From Portulaca oleracea (lineage: Eukaryota; Streptophyta; Magnoliopsida; Caryophyllales; Portulacaceae): a stretch of DNA of 64,000 bases. The position numbers and the translations under genes were made by a program. Positions 46,573-57,699 of this stretch are shown here, in pieces. Position 1 is the stretch's first letter; each line of letters starts with the position of its first letter. Below the pieces are notes generated by a model that saw only the letters and a list, made by a program, of their open reading frames with translations, was not told where the DNA came from and ran no database searches. The DNA is taken from positions 6,873,855 through 6,937,854 of the forward strand of contig CM055877.1 of the NCBI GenBank assembly GCA_029582165.1, given 5' to 3'.

Positions 46573-47490
46573 TTACTCATGGGTGAATCTCAACAGTCCT
46601 TTTATGTACATACAAGAGTACATACAAAGTTTTTTCTTTCCAAAAAGCATCACATAGCTGATTTTGCAACAATATCATTCATGCACATAAATGTACGCGC
46701 ACACATTAATCACTGCAATACAATAGAATTTATCGTGCAGACACTGTTCACCGCTCCACACACATTTAAAATTAGAAAACGGTCGACCATTAATATGGTT
46801 GCACTACACAAAATTCTTGCAACGAAAATTACCCTATGTTAGAACCTATTAACAAAGTACTAATTAGTAGTTCACAGCTAGTTGCACAATATCATAAAAA
46901 CCTATACTACAACAATAAAATTTATGTACGTAATGCTCTACACATTCCTACTGCGCAACACAACGTATCGAAAAACCACGATTCCCCAAATGATCTACTT
47001 GAACAAGTACACAATCGACTGTTAATATGATTAAACAATATTACAAAAAGTAATGTTTTCAAGCCTTTAGAACCAACTTCACAACTAACATTGATATCAT
47101 AAATAACCATTGACTACTCAAATTTCTAATATCATGGTCATGAAAAAGTCTATTTGACCTAGTTACAAGTTTAGTTGAATGAAGAGTAAACCCATAATAA
47201 TACCTAAATAATTACTCCTATTAATTATACAAAAAAAAACAATTACTCCTATTAATTGGTAACCCAAAGAAGGGTTAGTAAGTCACCCCTTTAACATGGC
47301 TCAAGAGCCGTTGGCTCTTGCTATCTTCATGATCACTTCCATTTACAATATTTTAAAAAAACCCCAAAAAAATCCCATAAAATTATTATTATTATTTTTC
47401 TTCATATATATATATATTTTTTTCCTTTTTTAAAATAAAGAGAGCATGGTCAACTCCAAGACTCTCTCATCAATCCAGTTTCTACTTCCT
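46573..47490. other. Upstream region of CYP707A, no gene seen
   Basis: Open frames at 46522-46842 and 46836-47030 lack any family character. The last 150 bp (47440-47600) turn C/T-rich, with repeated CAACTTTCTCTCTCTA at 47524 and 47552. Confidence 0.45.
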
Positions 47491-47496
47491 AACTGA

Positions 47497-47502
47497 CACG
47501 TG
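47497..47502. promoter_or_regulatory. G-box / ABRE-type CACGTG upstream of CYP707A
   Basis: A palindromic CACGTG (context TGACACGTGCT) lies about 200 bp upstream of the TATA box. Such ACGT-core sites bind bZIP factors (ABF/AREB) and bHLH factors. ABA induction of CYP707A genes is known, so an ABRE here would make sense as feedback, but this is inferred from motif and position only; no clear coupling element was seen. Confidence 0.5.
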
Positions 47503-47694
47503 CTAGTCTCTTACCCTTTCCTCAACTTTCTCTCTCTACAACCCCCACAACTTTCTCTCTCTAGAATGAGCTGTATTCCGTGCAGTAAGAATCGAGCTGT
47601 ATTTGAAAGAAACATTTTTTCATTAAATTTATTAATATTAGTTTATTAAAAATATTTCTCCTTTTTTTAATTTCTTTTTTTTGCCACTTCCAAC

Positions 47695-47702
47695 TATAAA
47701 TA
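47695..47702 (+). promoter_or_regulatory. TATA box of CYP707A (TATAAATA)
   Basis: TATAAATA sits 146 bp upstream of the ATG, which would place transcription start near 47725-47735 and give a leader of about 115 nt. The leader is CT-rich, then rich in short CAAAT repeats, and contains no ATG. No competing TATA element this good lies closer to the start codon. Confidence 0.7.
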
Positions 47703-47847
47703 CCCATCATCATCTTCTCATTTGCTTCACCCACTGGTTTTAAATTCCCCCTCTTCTCCTCATTTTTTTTGTGTGTTGCTTCTCCAAATTCAATTCAATT
47801 CAATAAAAAACAGCACCAAATTCAATCAAATCAAATCAAATACAAAA

Positions 47848-50747
47848 ATGTTGATCATATTAGCAACAATCTTGATCACAATGGGTTTAATCAGCATAAT
47901 TCATTATGCTCTGAAATCCTCTGTTTTCAGCAACAATGGAAAGCTTCCCCTGCCTCCTGGTTCCATGGGGTACCCTTATATCGGCGAAACGTTTCAGCTC
48001 TACTCTGAGAACCCTAATGTGTTCTTTGCATCCAAAGAGAAGAAGTTAGTGTCTTTTTTTTTGCAGATTTTTTGTGGGTTTTTTGCTAAATCATGAATTT
48101 CCCAAATGGGTATTAATGGGTATTTTTTATTTTCCATTTTTTGAATGAAAAATTCAGATATGGCCCTGTTTTCAAGACCCACATATTGGGATGTCCATGT
48201 GTGATGATCTCAAGCCCTGAGGCAGCCAAATTTGTGCTCTCAACTAGGGCAAATCTCTTCAAGCCAACATTCCCAGCTAGCAAAGAGAGGATGTTGGGCA
48301 AACAGGCCATTTTCTTCCACCAGGGTGACTACCATGCCAAGCTTAGGAAGCTCGTGCTTCGTGCCTTCATGCCCGAAGCGATCCGATCATTCGTCTCCAA
48401 CATCGACGAAATCGCCTTGGAAACCCTAAAATCATTGGAGGGAGGGTCCATGATCAACACCTTCCAGGAGATGAAAACAGTAAGCACCAAAAACCCTAAA
48501 AACAGGGGAAAACAGAGCAAAACAGAGCAAAACAGGGGAACCCAAAACAGGGGAACCCACAAACCCTAAATTAACCCTAAAATTAGGGTTACTGATCAAA
48601 ACTTTTTGCCCTTTTTTGCAGTATACATTCAACGTAGCACTCTTGTCGATCTTCGGAAACGATGAATTCAAGTACAGGGAGGATCTGAAGAGGTGTTACT
48701 ACATACTCGAAAAGGGTTACAACTCGATGCCGGTGAATCTGCCGGGTACTCTGTTTCACAAGGCAATGAAGGCGAGGAAAGAGCTTGCACAAATTGTGGC
48801 GCAAATCATATCAAAGAGGAGGGAAATGAAGAAGGATCGCCAGGATTTGCTATCCTCCTTCATGGGTGACAAAGAGTCCCTCACAGACGAACAGATCGCC
48901 GACAACGTCATTGGTGTCATCTTTGCTGCTAGGGATACCACAGCTAGTGTCCTCACTTGGATCATCAAATACCTTGCTGAAAACCCCTCCATCTTACAGG
49001 CCGTCACGGTACGATATTAAACTTGTTTTACGGTTTTCATTTTACAATTTGGGTCGCCTCGAACTTAAAACATCGATTTCTTATATTTTGGATCACCTCA
49101 AACCCTACTTTAGAACATTCTAAATTGCCTTAAATAGAAAACGATCGGTTTTTTACGACCATACTTTACCGGTTCTAATGTAAAACCGTCAAATTCCTTA
49201 TCTTCTGGATCGCCTCAAACCCTACTTTATTACCAATTTCAGAACATTCCAAATCACCTTATACAAAAAAGGGTCAATTTCTTAGAACCTAAATCGCGCC
49301 ACCAGAATCGAGGTTTTTCCGGTTCTAGACCGATTCAGCTAGACCCCACTACTTTCCCAACAAGATCAATACCCCCACACCATACCACTTGACATTTCAC
49401 TTGTAGTCAATCAAGTTGAGATATCATTAGCATATCATATCATATTATCCATTTATTGTGAGTCCAAACATTTGTAACTTTCCCAAAAGTTTGAAAACAT
49501 GAATTTTTGAGAGTGATTGATTGATGGGTATATTTTATTTTATAATTATTTTTCAGGAGGAGCAAGAGGCAATAATAAAAGGGAAAGAGGAGAGTGGGGA
49601 GGAGAAAGTATTGAGTTGGGCAGATACTAAGAAGATGCCATTTACAACTAAAGTCATCCAAGAGACACTAAGGGTGGCATCCATTTTGTCATTTACTTTT
49701 AGGGAAGCAGTGGAGGATGTTGAGTATCAAGGTCAGTTGTCTCTCAACTTGTTCTCTACTTTCTCTCTCTAACTTTTTTTTAAAATTATTTTTTGTGGGT
49801 TTTTCTGGGTTTTTTTTCTCTCTAGGGAGCATGTGAATTGACCCATTTGCCCCTCTTGGGTGTGTGTTTTTACAGGGTACCTCATACCAAAAGGGTGGAA
49901 AGTTTTGCCCTTGTTCAGGAATATTCACCACAGTCCTGAGAATTTCCCTGAGCCTGAGAAGTTTGACCCTTCTAGATTTGAGGTAATTAATCACTACAAC
50001 TTCTTTTTTTTTTCCATTTTTTAAAAATTACTAAAAGGAAAGTGGAGAGAAAGAGAAAGAAAGTGCAAGTTGAACTTATGATTGAAAAGTGGGTAAGATT
50101 GCAAGTAGGTCAAGCTTTATAACTATATTCCTTGCTAAAACTTTATTAACAATTATAGTATATAAAGTTATTTTCTTGTGAATATTAGAAAATATTTTCC
50201 GAAAATGAAACTAGCCAAATTTTTCGTACGGATTTAAACACGAGGCATGGGATGGGATGGGATGTAACGTAGAATGGGGAGGAAAATAATTTTTATGATT
50301 ACGAAATATCGTTTTTGTTTGGGATGAAACTAACGATCATGTGTTAATTATTATTATTTTGTTTCAGGCCGCCCCGAAACCGAATACATTCATGCCATTT
50401 GGCAATGGGAACCATGCATGTCCTGGGAATGAACTGGCAAAGATGGAGATCCTTGCCCTCTTACATCACCTAACCACAAAATACAGGTTGGTTAACCACA
50501 ACAATACAATTACTATACTACTATTCCAAAAAAAAAAAAAAAAAAGAGTTTTGAGATATGGGTTATGAATAGTTTTTCTAAAAATGGTGTTTTCAAATGT
50601 ATGAAGTATTTTCTGATTATGGTTTTGCCTTTTTTTTTTTGTTACAGATGGTCTATAATTGGCCCACAAAATGAGATCCAGTATGGCCCATTTGCCCTTC
50701 CTCAGAATGGTCTTCCCATCAAATTATCCCTCAAAACTCAAGAGTGA
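47848..50747 (+). CDS. CYP707A: Abscisic acid 8'-hydroxylase, CYP707A-family cytochrome P450 (7 exons, intact)
   Basis: The enzyme hydroxylates ABA at C-8' (the product cyclises to phaseic acid), using O2 and electrons from P450 reductase, normally at the ER. Exons read from the sequence: 47848-48044, 48158-48479, 48622-49008, 49557-49731, 49876-49982, 50368-50486, 50648-50747; every intron is GT-AG, phases agree, and the sum is 1407 nt = 468 residues plus TGA, the usual family length. Visible in order: hydrophobic N-terminal anchor (about residues 2-24), proline-rich hinge KLPLPPGS, PTFPASKERMLGKQA, I-helix FAARDTTASVLTW, K-helix ETLR, FDPSRFE, haem loop PFGNGNHACPG with the axial Cys, and the C-terminal block IQYGPFALPQNGLPIKL. 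The start is the first ATG after the TATA box; no ATG lies in the presumed leader. Family assignment rests on remembered CYP707A signatures; which paralogue (A1-A4) cannot be told. No frameshift or stop was found. Confidence 0.95.
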
Positions 50748-51184
50748 AGATTTGTTATTCATAATCAAGGCACTAATCTCAAATCAAGGGGTTCAAATGG
50801 TGTTATTATTTGATCAAGAAAGGATCTTCTACATTGGTTTATAAGATCGGTCCACAAATTGAACCGATCTGTAATCAGTTTTGCCTGATCAGGAAAAATA
50901 ACGGATATTGAGAAGACAAAGGCAGGACAGATCCCGCTTCCTACAAAGATTTGAGGAGATATCGATCGGGAATAATGGAAAAATTGGAAAAAGGGCGATC
51001 AACTTGATTTTTCGACTTGAGAAATTACTGAAGATGAGCCGCAGTAAATGTACAGCCAGGCTCTCCTTCATACATAGCAAAAATTTTGAAGGGAAATGAG
51101 TTTTACTTACAAGTGTAGCACTTCAATTTTGGTTTCTCACTTTTGTCATATTCTTTAGATTTTTGGTAATTATTTTCAGGGGAT

Positions 51185-51190
51185 AATAAA
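51185..51190 (+). terminator. Candidate polyadenylation signal (AATAAA) of CYP707A
   Basis: AATAAA about 440 nt after the TGA, followed by an A/T-rich tract. Plant poly(A) signals are loose and other AATAAA-like words occur nearby, so the true 3' end may differ. Confidence 0.35.
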
Positions 51191-51199
51191 TAAGAAGAA

Positions 51200-51945
51200 T
51201 GTAAACCCGTAAGGGTTTAACTCTTGTAAATTGTAGATTGAAGAATGTTGATGCAAGTATGTAATTTAATTTAACTATGTAAAAAAGCCAAAGGCAACCA
51301 AGTAAATGAGATTTTGATCTAATTAGATCACTTCATTGTCTCAATCTCTACATGTTGATTGTTTTCATTGAAATAAATTATTTGCAGCTAATTCAAACAT
51401 TTCAACAAAAATTAAGTCTATTAATCTCTAATATTGCTCTTTTAGCGATAGTGAAGATTGAAGATTATCTCTCATGTTTTAAATCTATACATAAGGCATA
51501 AGCATTGCTTGAAAAACAATTGTTAATTGTTAGTTGTTAGTTATTAGTTGTTGGTTGTTTACTTATTTAACTGTTTGGATTGACTGTTTCTATTAACTAT
51601 TTGAATTGACTGTTTGGAAAAATTGTTTTTGATAAAGTTAGTTGTTTTTTAAAAGATAATTGTTGAAATTCTTTTCATACCCTTTATCACCAACTTTTTT
51701 TTTTGGAAAGTTATCAGCAACTTTAAAACAATATGTATAAATTACTTTTATAATGATATGTATGTATTTTTTTTTAAAGTTTTGGGTTAAATGGTAATTC
51801 CTATAAACAACCAACCCAATAGGCTGCTCATGTCATCCTATTAAAAATCAGCATATGAGATCCAATCAGCCAAGTGAATAGATTGTTTACCAAACATCTA
51901 TTTCACTTATTAATTTTTTTTTTTGGAAAAATCTATTTCACTTTA
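51200..51945. other. Downstream of CYP707A; decayed MITE words only
   Basis: GTTAGTTGTTAGTTATTAGTTG and ACCAAACATCTATTTCA point to a worn GTTTGG-type MITE. No gene. Confidence 0.45.
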
Positions 51946-52147
51946 AGGCACCGTTCTTTTGTGCGTTGCGTTTGCGTTTCGATAAGTTGCGTTTGGGTTG
52001 CGTTAGGTTGCGGTCGGAAATAATAAAAAGGTGAGTACAGGTGAATAGTAGATTGTGATAAGTTGCGTTATCTTGCGTTTTCCATACGTTAGGTTTTATT
52101 GATTTTACGTTGCGTTTGGGTGCGTTAGCGCACAAAAGAACGGTGCC
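51946..52147. mobile_element. PIF/Harbinger (Tourist)-like MITE, 202 bp, perfect 20-bp TIR
   Basis: AGGCACCGTTCTTTTGTGCG at the left is exactly inverted at the right (one base offset at the very end); TTA is duplicated at 51943-51945 and 52148-52150. Internally it repeats GTTGCGTTTG / GTTGCGTTAG. The perfect TIR and duplication suggest recent activity. Confidence 0.92.
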
Positions 52148-52150
52148 TTA

Positions 52151-53214
52151 TTTTGAATTGGTTGAATCTTCCAATAAAATATTTTTTCCAACAAATCCGG
52201 TGTCATGCTCAAATTCTCTATGTTGTGATCACGAATGACTTGAAATTTGTGCCATGCATTTTTGATGATGGGATGAAAAATAAATAAACAAAATAAAATA
52301 AACAAGTAAATAAATAAATAAATAGGGAGTAAATAATTGGTGGTCCAATATCTTCTGCACAAAATCCCTCAGAATCTTCTTTTCATATATATACTACAGA
52401 AGCTAAGTATTTATGCCAATTTTGATGGAATTATTATGAATCTTCTGTCTCTATAAATCAAGCCCATACCAGTACAAATTAATTGATACACCTTTTTGTG
52501 AATTTCGAGCTTTGATATGGTCATTTTCAAATCTTAACAATGAAAAAAAAAAATCATAAAAAATTCTTTCTCCACCAATACTCATTCCCTCTTGTGTACA
52601 GATTTACATTATGTGACAGTATATATTTTTAAAATTTTCATTCAATTATTGGGAGTTATCATAATTTATATAATTCTCTTTCCTCTTTTCTACTTTTTGT
52701 TATACCTTAAATATATGGATGTATTTATAGAAGTAAAATAAATCTTATTCGTACATGTGTCAAGTTTTACTTTGACCATTAGCTTTCTTATTTAATATAA
52801 ATTATAAAATATATTTTTTAAAATTTTAGTTTATTTAAAAAAACTTTAAAATAAATGTTTTTCAAAATATGCTTATTTACTGGGCAAAAAATTTAGATTT
52901 AAGATATTTAAATTTTAAAAATTCAGAAAATTTATTTTAATTAAGAAAATATATTTTATAATGTTGTACTAAATAAAAAAAATGAATGGCGAAGATAAAA
53001 GTTGGCACATGTATGAATAAATATCGTTTTCACTATGGTGATTGTCATGGTTGACAACCACTATAAGTTTTTGAGACCATAAATTGGCAATCAAGCATTA
53101 TTCTATAATAATAAAATAATTTTTATTTTTGGGTTTATATTTTATAATTTATATGTAGTATCACACTAGAGTTCTATTTTGTAAAGTGATGGAGATATTA
53201 TCAATGATATAATA
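52151..53214. other. Intergenic, no gene seen
   Basis: AT-rich; AATAAATAAATA near 52310. Nothing recognised. Confidence 0.5.
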
Positions 53215-54560
53215 CAACAGATTCAAGCTTGGATTTGCACAAGCAGGCGACTTCGGAAGTATTTTTAATAGGATGGTTCCGTTTGAATTTAAAGGTAAAA
53301 TGGATTATGTAATAATTTGACCAGCAATGTTATATTGTTCGAAGTGTTGGGCTACAAAGTGATTGCGTTGTCAAAGGTCCAGTGTGGCAGAAAGGAGAAC
53401 GGTCTAATGAATTTGAGTATAATAATTAGGAATTATGTGTGAAGCAATAAGGTAGGGGTGACCACTATTTAGGGTAATAAGTTGCAAGGCATTACAGTAA
53501 GATGGTTTGGTCATGTATATAGGAGGAGTATGAATGCTCTTGTTTGGACACGTGAAAAGATTGCATTTTCGCTATTTCACCGTGAGCATTGAACGCCTAT
53601 GAAGTTTATGAGGGATGTTATTAGTGTGGAACCATCTCAACCAAAAGCTTAAGGTGATGGTTGAAGCCCTATGAATGGTTTTATACTCTAACACGTTTCC
53701 TCACGCGAATGCCCTTTGGGCTTGAAGCTTGGATGCTGCAAAGGCCCCCTTCACCTTGCGCAAATGAATATGGGGGACGTGGAAATTTGAACTTGAGATC
53801 TCTTGTTCAGGGTTGGCTCTAATACCATGTGGAACCATCTCGACCAAAAGTTTCAGCTGATGGTTGAAACCCTAAGAATGGTTTTATACTTTAACGATCA
53901 GAGCTTAGTGAAGAGCAGGATGTTAGAGGGCTAGGATTAAGGTAATCGAATGAAGGGGTGAAAGGTTGTCGATAGGACATCGCACATTGCTTTTTCTATG
54001 TGTTTCTTGTGCCCTCTTTGTGTTTGTGTTTTCCAGGCAAGTCTAATACACTACTTTAACTACTCATATGTACAGGAGTATGGATGCTGATCAAATCCAA
54101 AGGTCTGAAATTAAATGATTACACTTCTGCCACTTCGCCAGGACATTGATTAAAAGTTTATTTCACATAGGCTTAGTGGATGAAACTTGATAAAGATGCT
54201 TGGCAGGCTAGGGTTAAGGTAGTCGGACGTGGGGTTAAATTAATAGATTTCGGCTAGAAGACTATTCTAGGGCTACTTGGCCAAATTATGTCTCTAAAGC
54301 ATCCTTGTGACACCTCTTTTTTCTATTCCAACTTGAGAGTTTTATAAAGAGATTGTAACCTCACTTATATCTAGTTACCCTTCCTCTGAAATATGCCTAC
54401 TCCTCGTTGTGCTATAACTGTTTGATATTTTTCTTTTTGATCCCATTGTGTTTTAAGCAGGTTGGGCTACCCTTTGTAATCTCCCTATATTTTATAGGGG
54501 ATTTTATCTTAGCTCCCATGAGTTTTTCCCGCATTTAATTTCCACGTAAAAATCTTGTCT
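53215..54560 (+). pseudogene. LINE 3' region, heavily decayed, interrupted by a TRIM
   Basis: Degenerate translation shows MVPFEFKGKMDYVI, PAMLYCSKCWATK and VRWFGHVYRRSMNALV, the landmarks of a common plant LINE-type reverse-transcriptase tail. It continues after 53896, with a second similar block at 54190-54270 (DKDAWQARVKVVG-like), then a 3' region with GGCTACCCTTTGTAATCTCC and TTTTATAGGGG. Many stops. Confidence 0.65.
53625..53896 (-). mobile_element. TRIM / SMART-type miniature LTR retrotransposon, 272 bp
   Basis: Two 69-bp LTRs (53625-53693 and 53828-53896) flank 134 bp. On the minus strand the LTR starts TGTTAGAGTATAAAACCATT (3' copy) and ends TTCCACA. The PBS for tRNA-Met (TGGTATTAGAGCC) abuts the 5' LTR at 53827-53815. 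Flanks ATTAG / ATCAG are a 5-bp duplication with one change. No coding capacity. Confidence 0.9.
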
Positions 54561-54825
54561 TCATCATCTCTATATTGTTCTTATTTACTTTCTCAATACA
54601 TATATCCCTAAATTAATCATCTATATGCTCATACTACAATATGAGACCCATTTAATATAAATTTAATTCCTACCAAGTAGTTCTAGATTTGAATTTCTAT
54701 CCTAACATTTTCGATAAACGGATCTATTTGATTGAATATATATGACTAATAATTTTGAGACCGAATATCAGGAATGATTTACCTATATTTGTATGCACTA
54801 TCATAATTTTGAGACTGGATATGGG

Positions 54826-55535
54826 GGTGTTTAGCTACCCAGTTTTTTGGGTAATTTTTTGCTTTTTGAATATTATTAGCTTTTTGACCAAGGTTAAAAA
54901 ATTATTTACCAAACACATCAAATAGCTTTTTATATTAGCTTTTTAGATCCAATAAGATAATTTTCAAAAAACTACTTGATGAAACTTTTTGAGGTAGTTT
55001 TTCACAAAATCTACTTTTTTTAATCGTTGGAAGCCAACAGATTAAAAAGCATCAAAGATACAACAAAATACCGTCAAAACAGCCAAAACTGCAGAGGCAA
55101 AACATCAAAATAAACAGCAAAAGCAGAAAGTTACAACCAGGAAAACTCGAAAAGGCACTTAACTACAGCTGGAAAATCACCCAAAGACAGAAAAAACAAT
55201 CACTTCTTCTTGGATGGAATGATCTTTAGCCCACAAATCTTTTCCACCAGAGCCTGCTTTTGATCAATCGCCACTCTAGCATCCTCTGTGATCTTCAACT
55301 TTTGCGCGGTTTCAAAAGACGTCGATTTACACTTCCGAGACGCATCCAAAACCAATCTCCATTTAGATTTCAATACAACCTTTCCTCTCCTTTTACTCCT
55401 AGCACCGACCTTTGAAAATCTACTTTACAACACTTTTCCTACAATTAGCTAGTCAAATGACTAATCCAAATAACTCTCAGTTAATAGCTAACACAACTAC
55501 CAGTTGGTTGTCAAATAGGTCATAGTTCTTCTTTC
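54826..55535 (-). mobile_element. MITE of the GGTGTTTGG type, split by a retro-insertion
   Basis: Left GGGGGTGTTTAGCTACCCAG, right CTACCAGTTGGTTGTCAAAT then AGGTCAT. ACTACTTGATGAAACTTTTT is the reverse of the word in 37530-37805. The insert at 55018-55414 separates its halves. Confidence 0.6.
55018..55414 (-). pseudogene. 5'-truncated retro-inserted sequence with 12-bp TSD
   Basis: On the minus strand it ends in a short A tract (T7 at 55015-55021). AAAATCTACTTT is duplicated at 55006-55017 and 55415-55426. The 5' part reads an open frame for about 70 codons ending LKIIPSKKK and stop at about 55200, e.g. KSKWRLVLDASRKCKSTSFE, followed by a ~180-nt 3' region. It may be the end of a LINE ORF or a processed host transcript; the protein is not recognised. 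Confidence 0.7.
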
Positions 55536-56720
55536 ATTTATTTTTTTAAAATTTATCATTTTTTTTAAGGTTGAATTATCAATACATATTTTCATATTGC
55601 AACTGGGGTATCTCCTATAATCAGAGCAGATATCAGAAACTTTTCTTAATTTTATCCTGAATCATGATTGAAATAAAAAAATTTGGTTATCTTTTTGTAA
55701 ATCCTACTCCTAATTTTAGGGTCAGATGTAAGGAACTGCTGACCTATAAATCATCATCATCTAGCTGCAGTATTTTTATTTTTATTGTTTTTTTTAGGGG
55801 GGGCATTCATTTATGTTGTTCTTATCAGTTTGTTTATCATATCATATTATAAATTGTGAACACTAAATTGCTTGGTCAGTCAGTAACAATTAATAATTAT
55901 GAATATTTGGTATGCATGCAATTTTCTGCAAGGATCCCAGTTTCACATTTTCCAAACTCATGAATAATATTTATTTTGAATAGTCCTTTTCATGCCACTA
56001 AAAGCTATTTCTACTACTAAAAAAAAGGCCATGAATTTTTATATTTCAATAAATTATTAAGTGAAGATAATATTGACACAATATTGTGAATTATTGATCA
56101 GTATTGAGTACATGTTCATCCATACTTACTGGAGTTAAGTATTAGTAGTACTTGAAAATATTACAAAATGCAATTTAGAAAAAATGCAGGTTAATAATAA
56201 ATACCTAATTACCATATATAATTTTAAAAAAATCAATTAATCCTGTATTCCAAATATTCTAATTCTAGCATTTAGATTTGAATTGTAAACAGGGTACTTG
56301 TCGGTAATATACTTTTACACTCTGTTGGAAATATTAATCTAGAAAAATCATGAAAAGAATTATTAGAAAGATCTATAAGAAAATTTATGATATTATGAGA
56401 AAAATACCATGGAATGTTCTAGATATATTAAGAGATAATGTAAGAAAAATCTAAAATATAGATAATGACATATTAGTAAGGAGGTCAAGGATTCTAGCAC
56501 ATCCTTACTACACAAATAAATAGGCATTAGAGACATGTTCTAAAGGTGTGGAATTAATAAGCTCATATAAGGTGCTCCTCCCACCACCACCATGTATCCA
56601 ATTTCCCCTTGTAACATTCTCCACTTCCAAATCCAAATGCCAAGTTTTCTTTCCAAAATTTGGCCCACTACACTTCTGCTATGCTCATCTCAAAAATTTC
56701 AACACATTCAGCTATAATAT
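55536..56720. other. Intergenic, no gene seen
   Basis: Nothing recognised; AT-rich with short homopolymers. Confidence 0.5.
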
Positions 56721-56721
56721 A

Positions 56722-56927
56722 TTCCCCTGTTTCATACTATTTGTCTACAAAGTCTTTATTGATAAAGAATCTTTTAGCACATATTTTATTAAAAATTATA
56801 TTTTATCATTATGAAATTAAAGTATTGTTCATTATAAATCTAATCATAATATTTTCGTATAATAGAACATTATATAAGACGAGAAAATGAATGACGTCAA
56901 GAAACAATTAATATAGTACGGAAGGAG
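56722..56927. mobile_element. Stowaway-type MITE, 206 bp
   Basis: TTCCCCTGTTTCATACTATT after TA; AATATAGTACGGAAGGAG before TA. The frame at 56548-56814 runs into it and is not a gene. Confidence 0.65.
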
Positions 56928-57289
56928 TATAATTATAAGACTCTAAAATTGTGGGGGTGGATTTATAATTCAAAATTTCTTTTTATAATAGATGAACTTA
57001 CATCCCATCCATAAACTAAGATAACTATAGTAAAAAAGGCCAAAAAATAAAAAACTATGATAAAAATTATCAATTGATAAAATATTAATAATAAAATCAT
57101 TTAAAATTCTCACCATAATTCTAAAATATAAGATGATTGATCACATCCAAAAATTTAAAAACCTTCATATGTACATTTGTTTGATTTTTGCGGAAGTAAA
57201 AAAAAAAGTTACTCATTGGTGAAAATTATTGAGTTGATACATTATGTTTGGTTAGTGTAATACTTTTTATCTCTATTTTGCTAAGGATC

Positions 57290-57645
57290 TTTGGATTGTG
57301 ATGTACCCATCTTTTGCGGTATTGGATCATAATATATCCATTTTTAGTATTGAATATTGACTTACCGGCCTTTATACTTAGCACCTAGGTGATTTTAATA
57401 TATTTACCATGACTTAAGTGGTAGTAAACCAATCTCAGGAATAATGTGGCATGCGATGGACACTTCCCGAGACCCATAAGGAACTAATAAAAGCCCAATT
57501 AATTCATCTTTGAGACTGATTTACCGTCATTAAAGTGATGGTAAGTACATTAAAATTACCTATATATAAGGTTGATATATTAGTATCCAATAATAAAGGT
57601 GAATATATTACGATTCAAAAATGGGTATATTATGATCCAAAAATA
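57290..57645. mobile_element. Foldback-type element with sub-repeated arms, ~356 bp
   Basis: The arms (57290-57450 and 57512-57645) are inverted copies: GGATCATAATATATCC at 57324 versus GGTATATTATGATCC at 57624, and GTGATTTTAATATATTTACC versus its reverse near 57540. Each arm contains three or so degenerate TTGGATCATAATATAYCCAT units in tandem. The spacer of about 65 bp (GGCATGCGATGGACACTTCC) is not repeated. Confidence 0.7.
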
Positions 57646-57699
57646 TTTTGTTAATTATTCTAATAATTACCCCCTAAAACATGGATTCATGGGTCAAAT

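Noticed and set aside
46522..47030. Two plus-strand frames upstream of CYP707A
   Set aside because: No family signature, no splice or promoter context, biased composition; likely chance.
47722..47847. Upstream extension of the CYP707A frame
   Set aside because: The open frame continues upstream but from a TTG, not an ATG, and overlaps the expected leader just after the TATA box. ATG at 47848 gives the usual hydrophobic anchor.
50889..51099. Frames on both strands in the CYP707A 3' region
   Set aside because: They fall in the presumed 3' UTR, are short and have no family character.
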